A DNA stretch of 64,000 bases, taken from Actinostola sp. cb2023 (lineage: Eukaryota; Cnidaria; Anthozoa; Actiniaria; Actinostolidae). The translations under genes were made by a program, and so were the position numbers. This document shows, one piece after another, positions 24,836 to 37,000 of this stretch (position 1 is the stretch's first letter; each line of letters opens with the position of its first letter). Below the pieces are notes generated by a model, which saw only the letters and a program-made list of their open reading frames with translations, made no database searches and was not told the origin of the DNA. The stretch lies in NCBI GenBank assembly GCA_033675265.1, contig JAUJYZ010000732.1, forward strand, positions 62,001-126,000, given 5' to 3'.

Positions 24836-25450
24836 TATGCACCTTTTCGTAGTTTCCCAGAATGCTTCATGATTCTGCGCGTGCAAGGGAGGTCAGGGTA
24901 AAAAATATTTAGAATCGATCGAGTTGAGGAAAATATTGACTACTGTATCTAATCAAGAACAGGAAAAAAACTTTTTATTTTGCTTGAGAATTTGTATATA
25001 TCTTAAAGTGCCTATCACCCCTGTGAGATTGTTCTAAAAATCTATTCAATATAAGCTGAATAGTTGGTGGGTTCAGTATTTTGTGATTTGACCTTGAGGA
25101 TAGAGGTTTGAAATCTCAATATGCAAATTTGATGACGTCTACTAAAGGAATCATTTATTATACAAAAATGCCCTTGTGCTGATTATAGACATTTGTAAAC
25201 TTACAGAATATTTTTTTCCCATTCCAAAAATTAAGCTCGTCTTGAAAAATTCTAAATAAGTAATGGCAAATTCCTTAGTAGACGTCATCAAATTTCAAAC
25301 CTCTATAACAATCTCATAGGGGTTAGTTGCACTTTAGGTTTTCTACTGAATTTCTTCATTGTCTCTTAATATTTTCGATCTATTTTGTACCCTGACCTCG
25401 CTTGCACGCGCAGAATCCAGCTGAAGCATTCTGGGAAACTACGAAAAGGT
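24836..25450. mobile_element. Fold-back MITE carrying a nested MITE
   Basis: Outer arms CCTTTTCGTAGTTTCCCAGA and GCACGCGCAGAATC are about 24840-24915 and 25380-25448. Inside, 25007-25333 is a 327-bp copy of the AGTGCCTATCACC family seen at 2568-3629, so one MITE has inserted into another. Confidence 0.75.
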
Positions 25451-26780
25451 CCATATTGATTTGTACTTGGTTTAGAATCAACTGAAAAAACACTTTGTAG
25501 ATCTACTTTCGAATCTGCTACAAAGTAAATCAACAACAGATGTTACAATTTGTGTCAGTCAATTATCGGGTATTACGAAATACAAACAAAACGTATTTAC
25601 TCCAGTGCGGATCACCACTTGAACTACGCTTGTACTATTTGAGTAAGCACAAGTCAATAGTTCAGTTATCTAGTGGTCGTAGCAAAAACATGTCAATTCT
25701 ATCGCGATCGTGTTCTTGATCATCGTTTTCTAAAAGTGGGTGCGGCGTCTCCAAGGTTTCCGAACCATACATTTTTTTTTTTAAATTTTTGCGTGAAAAA
25801 TATCAAATCGCATTTGAGACAAGTTTTAAAAAGTTGCACAGACATGTTTATCATCTGGGAAATACCTCATTCTAGCACGTGCCGGGCTTTTCAATGAAGA
25901 GGGTATGGATATGACTATTTGCAGCCCAAAGCATAGATGCGAACTGTCTAGGAATTTTGTGGAAATGTTGTCTTCCACTACATGGAATAAGGTCTCGGAA
26001 GCCAGAACGAGGAGCACACTTTAACTGAGCCAAGACATTGCGAAGAGGTGGAATGTTCTTGTTCATGCTGGTGCAGGTAAGATGAAGATAATGTTTTTGT
26101 CCAGAAGCTGTATACTTTTTGAGCAATGGTATTTGTTTAAATAGGTATTTGTAAATTAGCTTTAAATACCCGTAAAACGGAGCAATGCATGATGGAAAGA
26201 GGGGGGTAAATTGAGCGCACAGCTTTTTAAAGCGTGTCGCATGATGACCACATGGCTGCAATGGGTGAGGTTGAGCAAGAGAGCTGTCTGGCGATTGAAG
26301 TGTCAACTGAACCGGCCGTCTAGTACCCCTTTGCCTATGGAGGAGCCGCATCCTGTTCTTGATTTAGCACAACCTGGACCTAGCAATCTTAAAAATCTTA
26401 TCACACATTAAAAACGGCGGCCAAATTTTCGAATTTTACGACAAAATATATCCGAAACAAAGACAGTAACCGTCATTTTTTTCCTGCTTAAAATCTATGT
26501 GCTATGAAGATCTACAAAATATGTTAAAATCAAAAAATGACATTAAATGGGAAAGACTGACAATGGCATCATCACAGTCCAGCCATTTAGCCATTTATCA
26601 CCCCAAACCAACAGGTCGATGTCTTCACGTATGTGACTAGCAGTGCTAGCTGTACCTGACCCACTGCAAGAATCACCATTAATAACACCACCAACAGCAG
26701 CAGCAACAACTGCAGAGTACGCTGCTTTTCTCTTCCTGAAGAAGGTTGTATTAAGCTGTATCAATCTCGTGTCATTTGCA
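25451..26780. other. No gene recognised
   Basis: Overlapping frames on both strands include a 159-residue one on the minus strand at 25872-26351. A plus-strand stretch near 25910-26010 (MTICSPKHRCELSRN) has a vaguely protein-like composition but is followed by stops, and I cannot assign it. No terminal repeats or tandem array. Confidence 0.4.
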
Positions 26781-27091
26781 AGGGAAAATCACCCGGGAGG
26801 GGGGTTCTCCCTTTGTCCAAGTGGTAGAGGTGATCGGCGGACGGTTTTGAAAACGACCCCTAAAACAGCATGTTCATTTCGACCCCTAAAATGTACGACC
26901 ATATATGACTATATATGTCGAAAAAGTGATTGTGTTGATATCGTTTAATCAGTGACTGGACAACAACTTTCTTCTGTTCTTTCATGTTTGTTCAATAAAG
27001 AAAATAAATAACAATTGACCCTAAAAGGTACGGAGTGATGTTACGAGTCGGAACCCTAAAAGGTACACACAGAAAATATTTTCAACCCTAA

Positions 27092-28641
27092 GGGCGCGTT
27101 CACACTGGGGTTCTTAGATCGATCTGAGATCGATCTGAGATCGATCTAGAAAAAAAATTTGCGTTCACACTTGGATCGATCTGAGATCGATCTGAGATCG
27201 ATCTCAGATCGATCTGAGTCCACTTTGGATTTGCGTTCACACTGGATACTTGAAAAGTTGTTATTTTTGGGAGAATAGGTAAGACGTTGGACTACGACGC
27301 AGAAGTCTCGGGTTCGAATCCCAGTCAAATGTAGTATCAATAATTCTTTTTTTTTTCTTTCTTTCTTCTGTTTCTCTGAGTTAGATTTGCTCTATGGTGA
27401 AAATTTTCAATGTTTCGTATTAAACTCGTTTTTATATGGTCATGATTCTGCTTATATGTAAATTAGTTGTGAACATTCATGAGCAGTACGCTCGAGTGAT
27501 GCACGTGATTATTCGTGATGTTGTACCACAACATTGCGGGATCATTGGAATCATGCCTTTGCTGCTTGTAAACGTGGCGTATATTGCTTTTGAAAATGAC
27601 CAGGCTTAGATGGCGCTGTCTAGTGTAGTCTACATAGCTTTGGTTTGTGTAGGCCGTTTATGACTTCAACAGAAAAATCGTGTGACTTGTCTTGCGAAAA
27701 GGTGCTTGAAATTAAGCGCTCGCCCAAAATGTCGCAAGTCCTGCACGTGGCCTGTTGGGTGAACGCTCAAAATAAGGCCATACCGCCCCCTCCCCCAGCT
27801 TATAAGCCTTCCCGGTTATAGGCCCATATACTTTCAAACAACAACAATTGCCGTTTATAAGCCCACCCATAAACCATTACGAACTTGTATAAGCCCAGTG
27901 CTTATCATAAGCTGCAGTTTACGCGGTGATATATTGAGAAACTGATGAGTCCCCGCAGGAATTACAAATAATAATTATTTGGATTATTTCAAGTTTGCTC
28001 AAAAAGCGCCATTATATCTCGTTTCAGTTGTTGCGCTTTGAACATCCAACCTAACGGCCGTCTACACGGTTCCGGACGAATTTGTAACCGTTCAAAAAGT
28101 TGTACGTTTAGGCGTTCCGTTCACACGGAACTGTGCTATACGCGGCTTTTCCATCACCGTACGAGCCGTGATACAATAAATGACCGTCTATTTTCGCATT
28201 TCTTTATAAATGTAAATTGTGACTGACAAGCCCTACGGGAAATATTAAATAAAACATATGTATGTAAATGTTACTATAAAGTATAGCTGACATTTCTAAT
28301 TATATAAACATAGCCCACTTCTAGCTCGCTTGCGTTCACACTTGGATCGATCTGAGATCGATCTAGAAAAAAAATTTGCGTTCACACTTGGATCGATCTG
28401 AGATCGATCTGAGATCGATCTAGAAAAAAAATTGCGTTCACACTTGGATCGATCTGAGATCGATCTCAGATCGATCTCAGATCGATCTCAGATCGATCTG
28501 AGGGAGCGTTCACACTGGAGTTGTAGATCGATCTGAGATCGATCTAGAAAAAAAAATTGCGTTCACACTTAGCTCGCATTTGACCTAGATCGATCTCAGA
28601 TCGATCTCAGATCGATCTAGAATCCCAGTGTGAACGCGCCC
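27092..28641. mobile_element. 1.55-kb Harbinger-like non-autonomous element with GATCGATCT arrays
   Basis: It starts GGGCGCGTTCACACTGGGGT and ends CCAGTGTGAACGCGCCC. TAA lies directly on each side (27089-27091 and 28642-28644), and the interrupted sequence (TTTTCAACCCTAAAAG) is seen whole at 6658-6674. A 3-bp TAA/TTA duplication with GG(G)-CCC ends fits the PIF/Harbinger superfamily. Both ends carry arrays of (C/G)AGATCGATCT, each restarting with GCGTTCACACT(T/G)G. There is no transposase. The centre holds a tRNA-like piece at 27271-27331. Confidence 0.75.
27271..27331 (+). repeat. tRNA-Arg-like (SINE-type) fragment
   Basis: GGACTACGACGCAGAAGTCT resembles the anticodon arm of tRNA-Arg(ACG), and GGGTTCGAATCCCAG gives a consensus B box in a T arm. 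The D arm and acceptor stem are poor, so it is not a functional tRNA gene but a tRNA-derived fragment inside the 27092-28641 element. A T-rich run follows. Confidence 0.5.
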
Positions 28642-28696
28642 TAAAAGTACCGCCGATCACCCCTACCACTTGGACAAAGGGAGTACGCCCCCCCCT

Positions 28697-29505
28697 CAGT
28701 TTGTTGGATCGAGATTGTTTAAGAAAGTCAAATTTTGGGAAATTCGACGTGACGGTGAGTGCAATGTAAACATTTAATACTCCTTAAGTAACGAAAGACA
28801 AACACTTTGTAAGCAGCAGCTTCAGCAACAAAAAGCTTATGAGGACTTAAGTAAAGTTTAGATTGTGATTATGTGTGCTTTAATTGATTGGAATCAAGAA
28901 AATCCTAAATTGGTTGAGTGCATAAATGAAGATATAGGCGATTCGTATACAGTTTACGGGCTTGCTGTGTGGATTATTAAATTTTCTGCTTTAGTAGTGG
29001 CAAATACAGAACGATTTACACTGTATACAGCTTGAATAAAAGTAGAAAGTAAGAACAGATGTTTGTTTTCTTATTGTATTTGGGTTTTTATATGGCAGAA
29101 ACTAACATGGGCTTCCTGTGGTGTGTGTCAATTTCATACTGCTGCTGTCAAGAAAATTTGAGAGAGGCCAAACATTTTATTCCTGATATTATTAGTAGAA
29201 GGGTTGTTACTTTTGAAAACGAAGGTGCCTCATTGGATATATTTTCACTGCAATATTGTCAAATTTACACTATTGACAAATGTTGTGTGACATAGGTAAA
29301 GATTGACAGCTGTCAATCAACAGGGATACCTTCAAATATATCAGTGCTTCTGCTATAAATCAACAAAAGGCATACAATTACTCACATAAAAGAAGAAAAG
29401 AAACTATTGAATTGGGTGAGCAGGAAAGAGGCTTACTTTTATAGTACTTTTCAAGGAAATATTTGAATAATTAATACTGAAAAACGAGGGGGGGTGGTCT
29501 AACTC
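28697..29505 (+). repeat. Arm 2 of the inverted repeat, with a coding-like stretch
   Basis: This is the reverse complement of 22999-23893. On the plus strand, 28790-29020 reads RQTLCKQQLQQQKAYEDLS, a stop, then MCALIDWNQENPKLVECINE and DIGDSYTVYGLAVWIIKFSA. The composition is protein-like but the frame is broken and I do not recognise it. The neighbouring 78- and 84-residue frames (MGFLWCVSISYCCC) are partly the same DNA in another frame. It could be a captured exon or transposon-internal sequence. Confidence 0.5.
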
Positions 29506-29589
29506 TCTAGCAGAAAAATATATATTTGGTGTCGATCAAATCCACTGCATCACTTCAAGGTCGTTCAAGGCCATGACGTAGCGTGTTTA

Positions 29590-29725
29590 GATACTCTCAT
29601 CTAAAACGGTGTTTTGACCAATCAGAGCGCACGTTATATCTAAATTATTTGATAAACCATGTTTCTGTGCTCTCAAAGAACATGGGTTTTCAGCCAATCA
29701 GAGCGTGCGTTATATCATAAAAAAA
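29590..29725. repeat. Two CAATCAGAGCG(C/T) MITE ends in tandem
   Basis: GACCAATCAGAGCGCACGTT and CAGCCAATCAGAGCGTGCGT, each followed by ATATC(T/A), are about 75 bp apart. Similar ends occur at 12755 and, inverted, at 55703. Confidence 0.5.
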
Positions 29726-29837
29726 TTCAACTGGAACATATGTATCTACGGTATAGCTAACCACAACCCTATAATGTTAGTTTTTCACAGCTATATCTAC
29801 ATATTGATACTCGTCCATACAGTCATTCTTGCAATGT

Positions 29838-30370
29838 GGACACCTCGCTATTACCGGTGGGACACCTCGATATACGGACACCCCGCTAGCTAGTGTTACA
29901 CGGGACACCTCGCTATTACCGGTGGGACACCTCGATATACGGACACCCCGCTAGCTAGTATTACGCGGACACACCTCGATATTACCGGTGGGACACCTCG
30001 ATATACCGACACCCCGCTAGCTAGTTACGCGGGACACCTCGCTATTACCGGTGGGACACCTCGATATACGGACACCCCGCTAGCTAGTGTTACACGGGAC
30101 ACCTCGCTATTACCGGTGGGACACCTCGATATACGGACACCCCGCTAGCTAGTATTACGCGGGACACCTCGATATTACCGGTGGGACACCTCGATATACC
30201 GACACCCCGCTAGCTAGTTACGCGGGACACCTCGCTATTACCGGTGGGACACCTCGATATACGGACACCCCGCTAGCTAGTATTACGCGGAACGCCTCGC
30301 TATTACCGGTGGGACACCTCGATATACGGACACCCCGCTAGCTAGTATTACGCGGGACACCTGTCCGTAT
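29838..30370. repeat. About 65-bp tandem repeat, 8 copies
   Basis: The unit contains GGGACACCTCGCTATTACCG and CTCGATATACGGACACCCCG, ending CTAGCTAGT(A/G)TTACGCG. The flank continues GGGACACCTGTCCGTATAAA, then CCGGGT, and GTCCGTATTAACCGGGT recurs at 30573. CGGACACC with TATTA(A)CCGG is also the vocabulary of pogo/Tigger-type ends such as 35082-35107, so the array may have grown from such an end. Confidence 0.9.
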
Positions 30371-30852
30371 AAACCGGGTCGGTCAATTTACGTCACTTAC
30401 ATTTTTAGCGGAAACAATGACTGCAGGTGATCTGTTTATTTTTAGTGGGGAAACTCTGAATACACGTAATTAGCGATCAGTTTACAAGTTGAACGTGAGA
30501 AAGCACGGAAAGTGCGTAATTTTAATTAAAAAGCGATCAATTTACACATTGTCATTGTTTTGAGAAAATAAGATGTCCGTATTAACCGGGTACACCTTGT
30601 ATGAAAATGGGCATCTATATTTATGCCCGCAAGTGACGTCAATATAACATGCACGCGAATGATGGTTTATGCAAATTAGCTGAATTTGCCGCAGGTTTAC
30701 ATGACGTCATAATTCTGCGTCAAAATGTAAATTAGCTGGTTCAAAATTAAAACAAGATGGCCGAAGGTGAAGTTGAGTCACTTCTCGATAGATTTAGACT
30801 TTCTTTTGAACTAAATCTTTGATAATTTAGGGCTTAGGAAATATAAATGATA
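30371..30852. other. No gene; 3' side of the SLC32-like gene
   Basis: AT-rich unique sequence follows the 65-bp array, with AACAAGATGGCCGAAGG at about 30752. No exon recognised. Confidence 0.4.
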
Positions 30853-30974
30853 TTAATGTGATCTTTTTTCGGGCATAATGGTTTATTTAGACCCATGAAG
30901 TTCATTTATGCCCGAGCGCAATAACCTTCATTGGGCCTAAATAAACCATTATGCCCGAAAAAAGATCACATTAA
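30853..30974. mobile_element. 122-bp palindrome with TTAA at both ends
   Basis: TTAATGTGATCTTTTTTCGG, then GCATAATGGTTTATTTAG, is matched inverted to TTAA at 30971-30974. It lies about 40 bp downstream of the transporter stop. Its TTTATTT, read on the minus strand, would give AAATAAA, a possible poly(A) signal for that gene. Confidence 0.6.
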
Positions 30975-31010
30975 TGCTATATTATACCTATTCTTTGAAG
31001 TACCACTCGA

Positions 31011-34000
31011 CTATCTAAATGCTGCAGTCATATCAACCACGCTAACGACAAGGCCGATACCTCCCGCTAAAATCCCAAACGTTATGATAAAATAGTCCAG
31101 TACTTTATCATGCCATCGTAGCTTTGACTCCAGACAAAGATGAAAGGTACATGGTAGCACAAACACCATAAACATCCCTGTCAGACTAGCAACAAATGAC
31201 ATCATAAGAGCAAAGTGAGGAATGGCAATTGCTGGTATTAAAGTCACGAAGTTGACAACAACACGAACGGTTATAGACCACGAAATATCACTAAACCGAG
31301 AGCGAAATTGCTCTGTAACTACAGAATCTTCAATGCAGTGGATGAGAGTTATAACGCGAAACGGGTAAGAAAACATAACATTGAGAACTAAAAACGAATT
31401 CACAACAATTTGAACTGTGCCTGAAGGGATACTGTTTGTGATCACTTCTTTTATATTAGAACTGAACGTTAGAAATCCAAACAGCGCGAAGACTATCTTG
31501 ATGGCAAAAACAGCCATATAGGTCAAAGCCAACATAACATTAAACTGCTTAGGGTCGATCATATTTGCCTCCACAGTGGGAAGAACAGGATGACAAATAT
31601 AGCTAAATATAATAATAGCTAAAGCTATTGGTGTTCCTTCTACATCTAACAAGGGGATGCTGTTGATATCCCAGTGAGGGCTTGTAGTGGCCCCATAACC
31701 CAATATAATGAAAACGGCTATGGTTAAAGCTATGACACTAAGGAGGCTAATCCAAGCAATGTAGGACAGATGTCTGACAAACAGGGTAGGTAAACCTACA
31801 AGAGCAGCAATTAGCATCCAAACTCTTTCTGGAACTGGTACACCAGGTAGTATTCCGTACAGAAGAGATCCGCATAGCACAAGGTATAATGAAGCCAAAA
31901 GACTCAATTCAACTACTTGCATTGTAACAACAAATACACCGCCATAGCGAGGCCAAGATGCTTCTCCCATATCTTTGTAGTTGCTTCGGATACGAATCTG
32001 ATAAACAAAAACATATAATCACAGCACATGTTGGAATTGCATTAATAAGTCAATTTCTGATGTATATATTCTTACACACGGCTAGCTTATGTGTAAACCA
32101 GTTGTAGTTACTGTTAAAACTACCGTGTTCTAAATAAAGCTTCTATTCTATTCTAAGGTGCTGCCTTTGTAATTACATCTGCAAATGGTTAGACCTTCAC
32201 GTCTTCTCGGATAATTTGACGTTAAACCGTAGGTCCTGTCTCCCGACCCTAATCTAACCTTTCACGGGGGACATTAAAAGAACCTGTTGAACTCTTCGTA
32301 AGAGTAGGGGATTGTTACCCGGTTCAACAGCCTACTTCAAATTGGAGGCATAACATACTAACGTACTAACTCCTCATGATTGTAAGCTGCTAGGTTGCCG
32401 TAGGCGCCTCTCATATGCAGCCCAAAAAAGTCCTCCATCGGTTGTAAAGCGCATTGGAACGAATGTGAAATGCGATATATAAGAACGACCATTATATATA
32501 AGAACGACCATACTCTATTCTATTCTATTAATGTTGGCTGTGGAATAAAGTCGTATACCGTGTAGTTGTAAGCCTTTGAATGTACTTGAGTCGTTTATTC
32601 CCTAATCTTCAGGTGATTTTTTTCTCAGATGTGTGATTACTAAGTAATAGTATGATCACTGGTGTGTTTTTTTTCAAATTTCGCTCATGCCGCAATTTTG
32701 CGATCTGATACTCTTTGTAAGGGTTAGAAAATAACGCGAGTACTTTATGGTATTTAGAGCTCCGAGCAGCAGAGAGAAGGCCACGAGGCGCCGAGTGGCC
32801 CTTCTATCAATGCGAGGCGCTCTAAATTCCATAAAGCACGAGTGTTTATTCTCTAACCGTTTTAGAATATAGTCATACTCACGAGAGTATTCTTTGGTTG
32901 CATGTCAGTTGCTTTCCCAAAGGAATACTGATTTCAAATGCAAATACGCTTATGCAAAGCTGTTCAATTGTGTGTGACTTCAGTGGAGTGAAGATGAATA
33001 TATCCGAAGCTTGAGGCTTTTAAATACGAAGCTTGCAACGCTAGAAATTACCGGCCATTTGTTGTGGAAATGAAGAGCAGAAATCTCAAAGTTTCTTAAA
33101 ACCAGTTAGAACGGACGAAATTGAAAAATGAGAGAAATAATGGACACCAAAGAAAACTCAAGCTTAAGGTGGTTCCAGCATAATGAATGACCGGTTTGCC
33201 GTATTTTAACTCGCTCGCTCCGCGTCAATATTGCTTGGATTTTATTGTGCTTAACACAAATACTAATTCAACTATTCTGCCTTTCGACGGTGTATTCAAA
33301 ATTATCATTGTAAGCCGCGTTTGTGAATGCCAGCTGATATTCAAACGACACTATTTTCACTAAAACTGCTGCCAAGCGTTATTCCCTCGTACGATTTTTT
33401 TTAAACTTCGTGAACGACCTTTTAAGGTCCCTAGTAATGTTCTGACGAGGTAAGAAGGAAATTGATCGAGCCGAAATCACCAATTCATATTTTTGTTGTC
33501 AAAATTTGGACAAATCGGTTGTTACGTGATTTCGGCTCGAACAATTTTTTTCTTACCTCGTCAGAACATTACTAGGGACCTTAAAAGGCCGTTCACGAAG
33601 TTTAAAAAAAATCGTACGAGGGAATAACGCTTGGCAGCAGGTTTAGTGAAAATAGTGTCGTTTGAATATCAGCTGGCATTCACAAACGCGGCTTACAATA
33701 ATAATTTTGAATACACCGTCGAAAGGCAGAATAGTTGAATTAGTATTTGTGTTAAGCACAATAAAATCCAAGCAATATTGACGCGGAGCGAGCGAGTTAA
33801 AAAATACGGCAAACCGGTCATTCATTATGCGGGAACCACCTTAAGTGTAAGGCCGTACAATTATCAAACATCTGGTGGCAAAAATCACAAAAATGGAATT
33901 CGCTCTAACTTTGCATATAGGTAGCCCTTGGTCTGAATATAAACGCTGTGTAGTTTGTTTGGGAAAATATTTATTGGCTTTGGAGAAAATCGAAAAAAAC

Positions 34001-37000
34001 TATTTTGGCTTCAGACACCATGTAATGACTGTCGGCGGAGTGAAAATGCATCAAATTCATTCCATTCGTATATCAAAACTAAAAACAACAGAATTATTTC
34101 AACACCATCGCTGTATTGTATAACTCTTCCTTGGTCTCTAGGCTTAATATCATAAACATTGAGCGAGTTTAAGAAGTCCAATCAATTCCAAATCAAAGTG
34201 CACTATTTGGAAAATCCAACCGGTGGGTCAAAAAGAATAGTTTTTTAGTCATGTGCCAGTGATCCAAAGTTTATAATATTGCAGCTACGTACTAAGAAGA
34301 TGATATAGTTTTGGAATCTTGAAAGTTTTATTTGGGCAATTAACATTTAGCTTCTGAGAAAACTCTTTTATTCACCACTCGAAAAACATCAAAAACGGTG
34401 ATTGCGTGACCGCGTGACAATTGGTAAAATAACCGTACAATGTTTCTGTTAACTTCAGAGCCATGTATAACTGTTAAACAACATACATTTTCTCGTTTCT
34501 ATGCTTGCAATGCATCGGGATTTCTTTGCATGACATATTATGCTGTTATGTATGCGTTGAATATTTGACATTTGGATTCTGAAATACGGTTGAATTTATC
34601 CAGCCGTCAAAACTGTTCATAACTTGAATATTCCTTTACATTCTTGTTCCTCTACTGTTGTCCTGGCGTAGTCAATCGAATAAAACCGAACAAAAAATAA
34701 ATTGAATCCAATGGAACCCAATCGTTCGATTGTTTTGCGATTGGTTCGGCCATCGAACAGAATCTGACGCCATCCTCGGAAACCCAGGGGCTGCAGGGGG
34801 AGGGGGGGAGGGGGGGGGGGGGGGAGGGGGGAGGGGAGGGGAAAAGGATGAATCGAACCGGATCTTTTGGGAGAATGCGATTACCGAACACAAGATCGAA
34901 CCATTCGAACTCACAATCATTTCGATTAGTTAGATTTTGTTCGGTGAAAATAAAACGCCATAAAAATAAAATATTGATGAGCAGCACTGCAGTCCTAATA
35001 AAATCGGAAGATTTCTGCCATCTAATAGCCATGTAAGCCAAGGCTAAAGAACGCAATGTAAAAAGACTAAAACTCCTGGTACAGTGGAACTCGTTTAATA
35101 CGGACACCATCGGGATGAGACGCAGTGTCCTTATTAACTCCCATATATAAAGTGGTTGGGATGCTCGTCGTACCTCACCTTATTATCACTTATTTTCGCG
35201 CGTCTTTAATTTCGCGATTTTCGCGTTTGAAAAAAACCCGCGAAATTAAAGACTCGCGAATAATAATTACGGCGAAAATTAACGAAGCGAAATTTTATGT
35301 CACGCAGTGATGTCTTGAATGGAATTGTTACATCATTTACCCAATTCAAAACAATATGTTTGTATACTGCACCGGATCATAATTTCATAAAACGTGAAAT
35401 TAAGTTCCCTTATACACACGTTTTTTCTGCAAAATCGCGAAATTAAAGCCTCGTGAAATATGCCTCTGACATGTTCGCGAAATTAAGGACGCGCGAAAAT
35501 AAGTGATACTAAGGTACCTTTTAGGGGTCCAGATCCGCGATTTGGTACCTCTTAGGGTGTCACAAATCTAAAAGGACCACAAAAGACTAAGCCGGTACCT
35601 TTTAGGGTGATATATTTAAAACGTTAAATATATTTCAAAGATCGCAACGTTTCCGATTAATACTGATGAAGGCCATTGATTAATGGCCGAAACGTCTATA
35701 TAAAAAAAAAACAGAAGTCAGAGACAAACACTGTATAATCAATAATGTACCTTTTAGGGTGTTTGTCAGTAAATGAGATACCCGAGACAAGATAATGACA
35801 ACCGGAATGACAGTTATAGCTTTTGTCACTTTAGAGTTGGTACCTTTTAGGGGTAAAAATTATTTGTTGCCACACCCACCTGGACAAGACTCGGATACCT
35901 TTTACGGGTAAATTTCAAAATTTCCGACGAGCATCCCAACCACTTTATATATGGGAGACGTCCCACCGAGACGTTTGCCGGTCTTTAGCAGGTCATCAGT
36001 CAACATAAAACGCGTTAAAATTGTGTAAAAGAAGACAATGTGTATTTTGTCCTTTGTCCAGTAAACAGGGTCCTAAAATAGAGGGTGTTGTCCTAGACAG
36101 GGTAGGTATTTTAGATTTTTTTGTCCTAAACAGGGTCAGGGTTTCAAACCCTCAGCGGCACCCCTATACCCAAACATGGGTCAAGTACCCCCAGGGTGTA
36201 TATACTGTGTATTTCAATCAATCGCTAGACATCCCGACCCCCACCCCCTTGACCAACATGCTGTTCAAGGTATTATGCAAATTATATTCAGTGACCCGAG
36301 AACGTGTTTAGAAGATATTTCCAGAAATTTTGCTAACCTATTTCGATTAACAACAGTAGAGGAACAAGAATGTAAAGGAATATTCAAGTTATGAACAGTT
36401 TTGACGGCTGGATCGGATAATTCAACCGTACTGATTTCAGAATCCAAATGTCAAATATTCAACGCACACATAACAGCATAATATGTCATGCAATGATATC
36501 CCGATGCATTGCAAGCATAGAAACGAGAAAATGTATGTTGTTTAAAAATTATACATGGCTCTGAAGTTAACAGAAACATTGTACGGGTATTTTACCAATT
36601 GTCACGCGGTCACGCAATCACCGTTTTTGATGTTTTTCGAGTGGTGAATAAAAGAGTTTTCTCAGAAGCTAAATGTTAATTGCCCAAATAAAACTTTCAA
36701 GATTCCAAAACTATATCATCTTCTTAGTACGTAGCTGCAATATTATAAACTTTGGATCACTGGCACATGACTAAAAAACTATTCTTTTTGACCCACCGGT
36801 TGGATTTTCCAAATAGTGCACTTTGATTTGGAATTGATTGGACTTCTTAAACTCGCTCAATGTTTATGATATTAAGCCTAGAGATCAAGGAAGAGTTATA
36901 CAATACAGCGATGGTGTTGAAATATTTTTGTTGATTTTAGTTTTGATATACGAATGGAATGAATTTGATGCATTTTCACTCCGCCGACAGTCATTACATG

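Noticed and set aside
25872..26351. 159-residue minus-strand frame
   Set aside because: Low-complexity, no motif, and both strands are open over the same stretch; chance frame.
27271..27331. tRNA-Arg gene
   Set aside because: Good B box and part of an anticodon arm, but no acceptor stem and a mismatched T arm; tRNA-derived fragment only.
34652..35110. 152-residue proline-rich frame
   Set aside because: Created by the C-rich strand of the G tract at 34785-34853.
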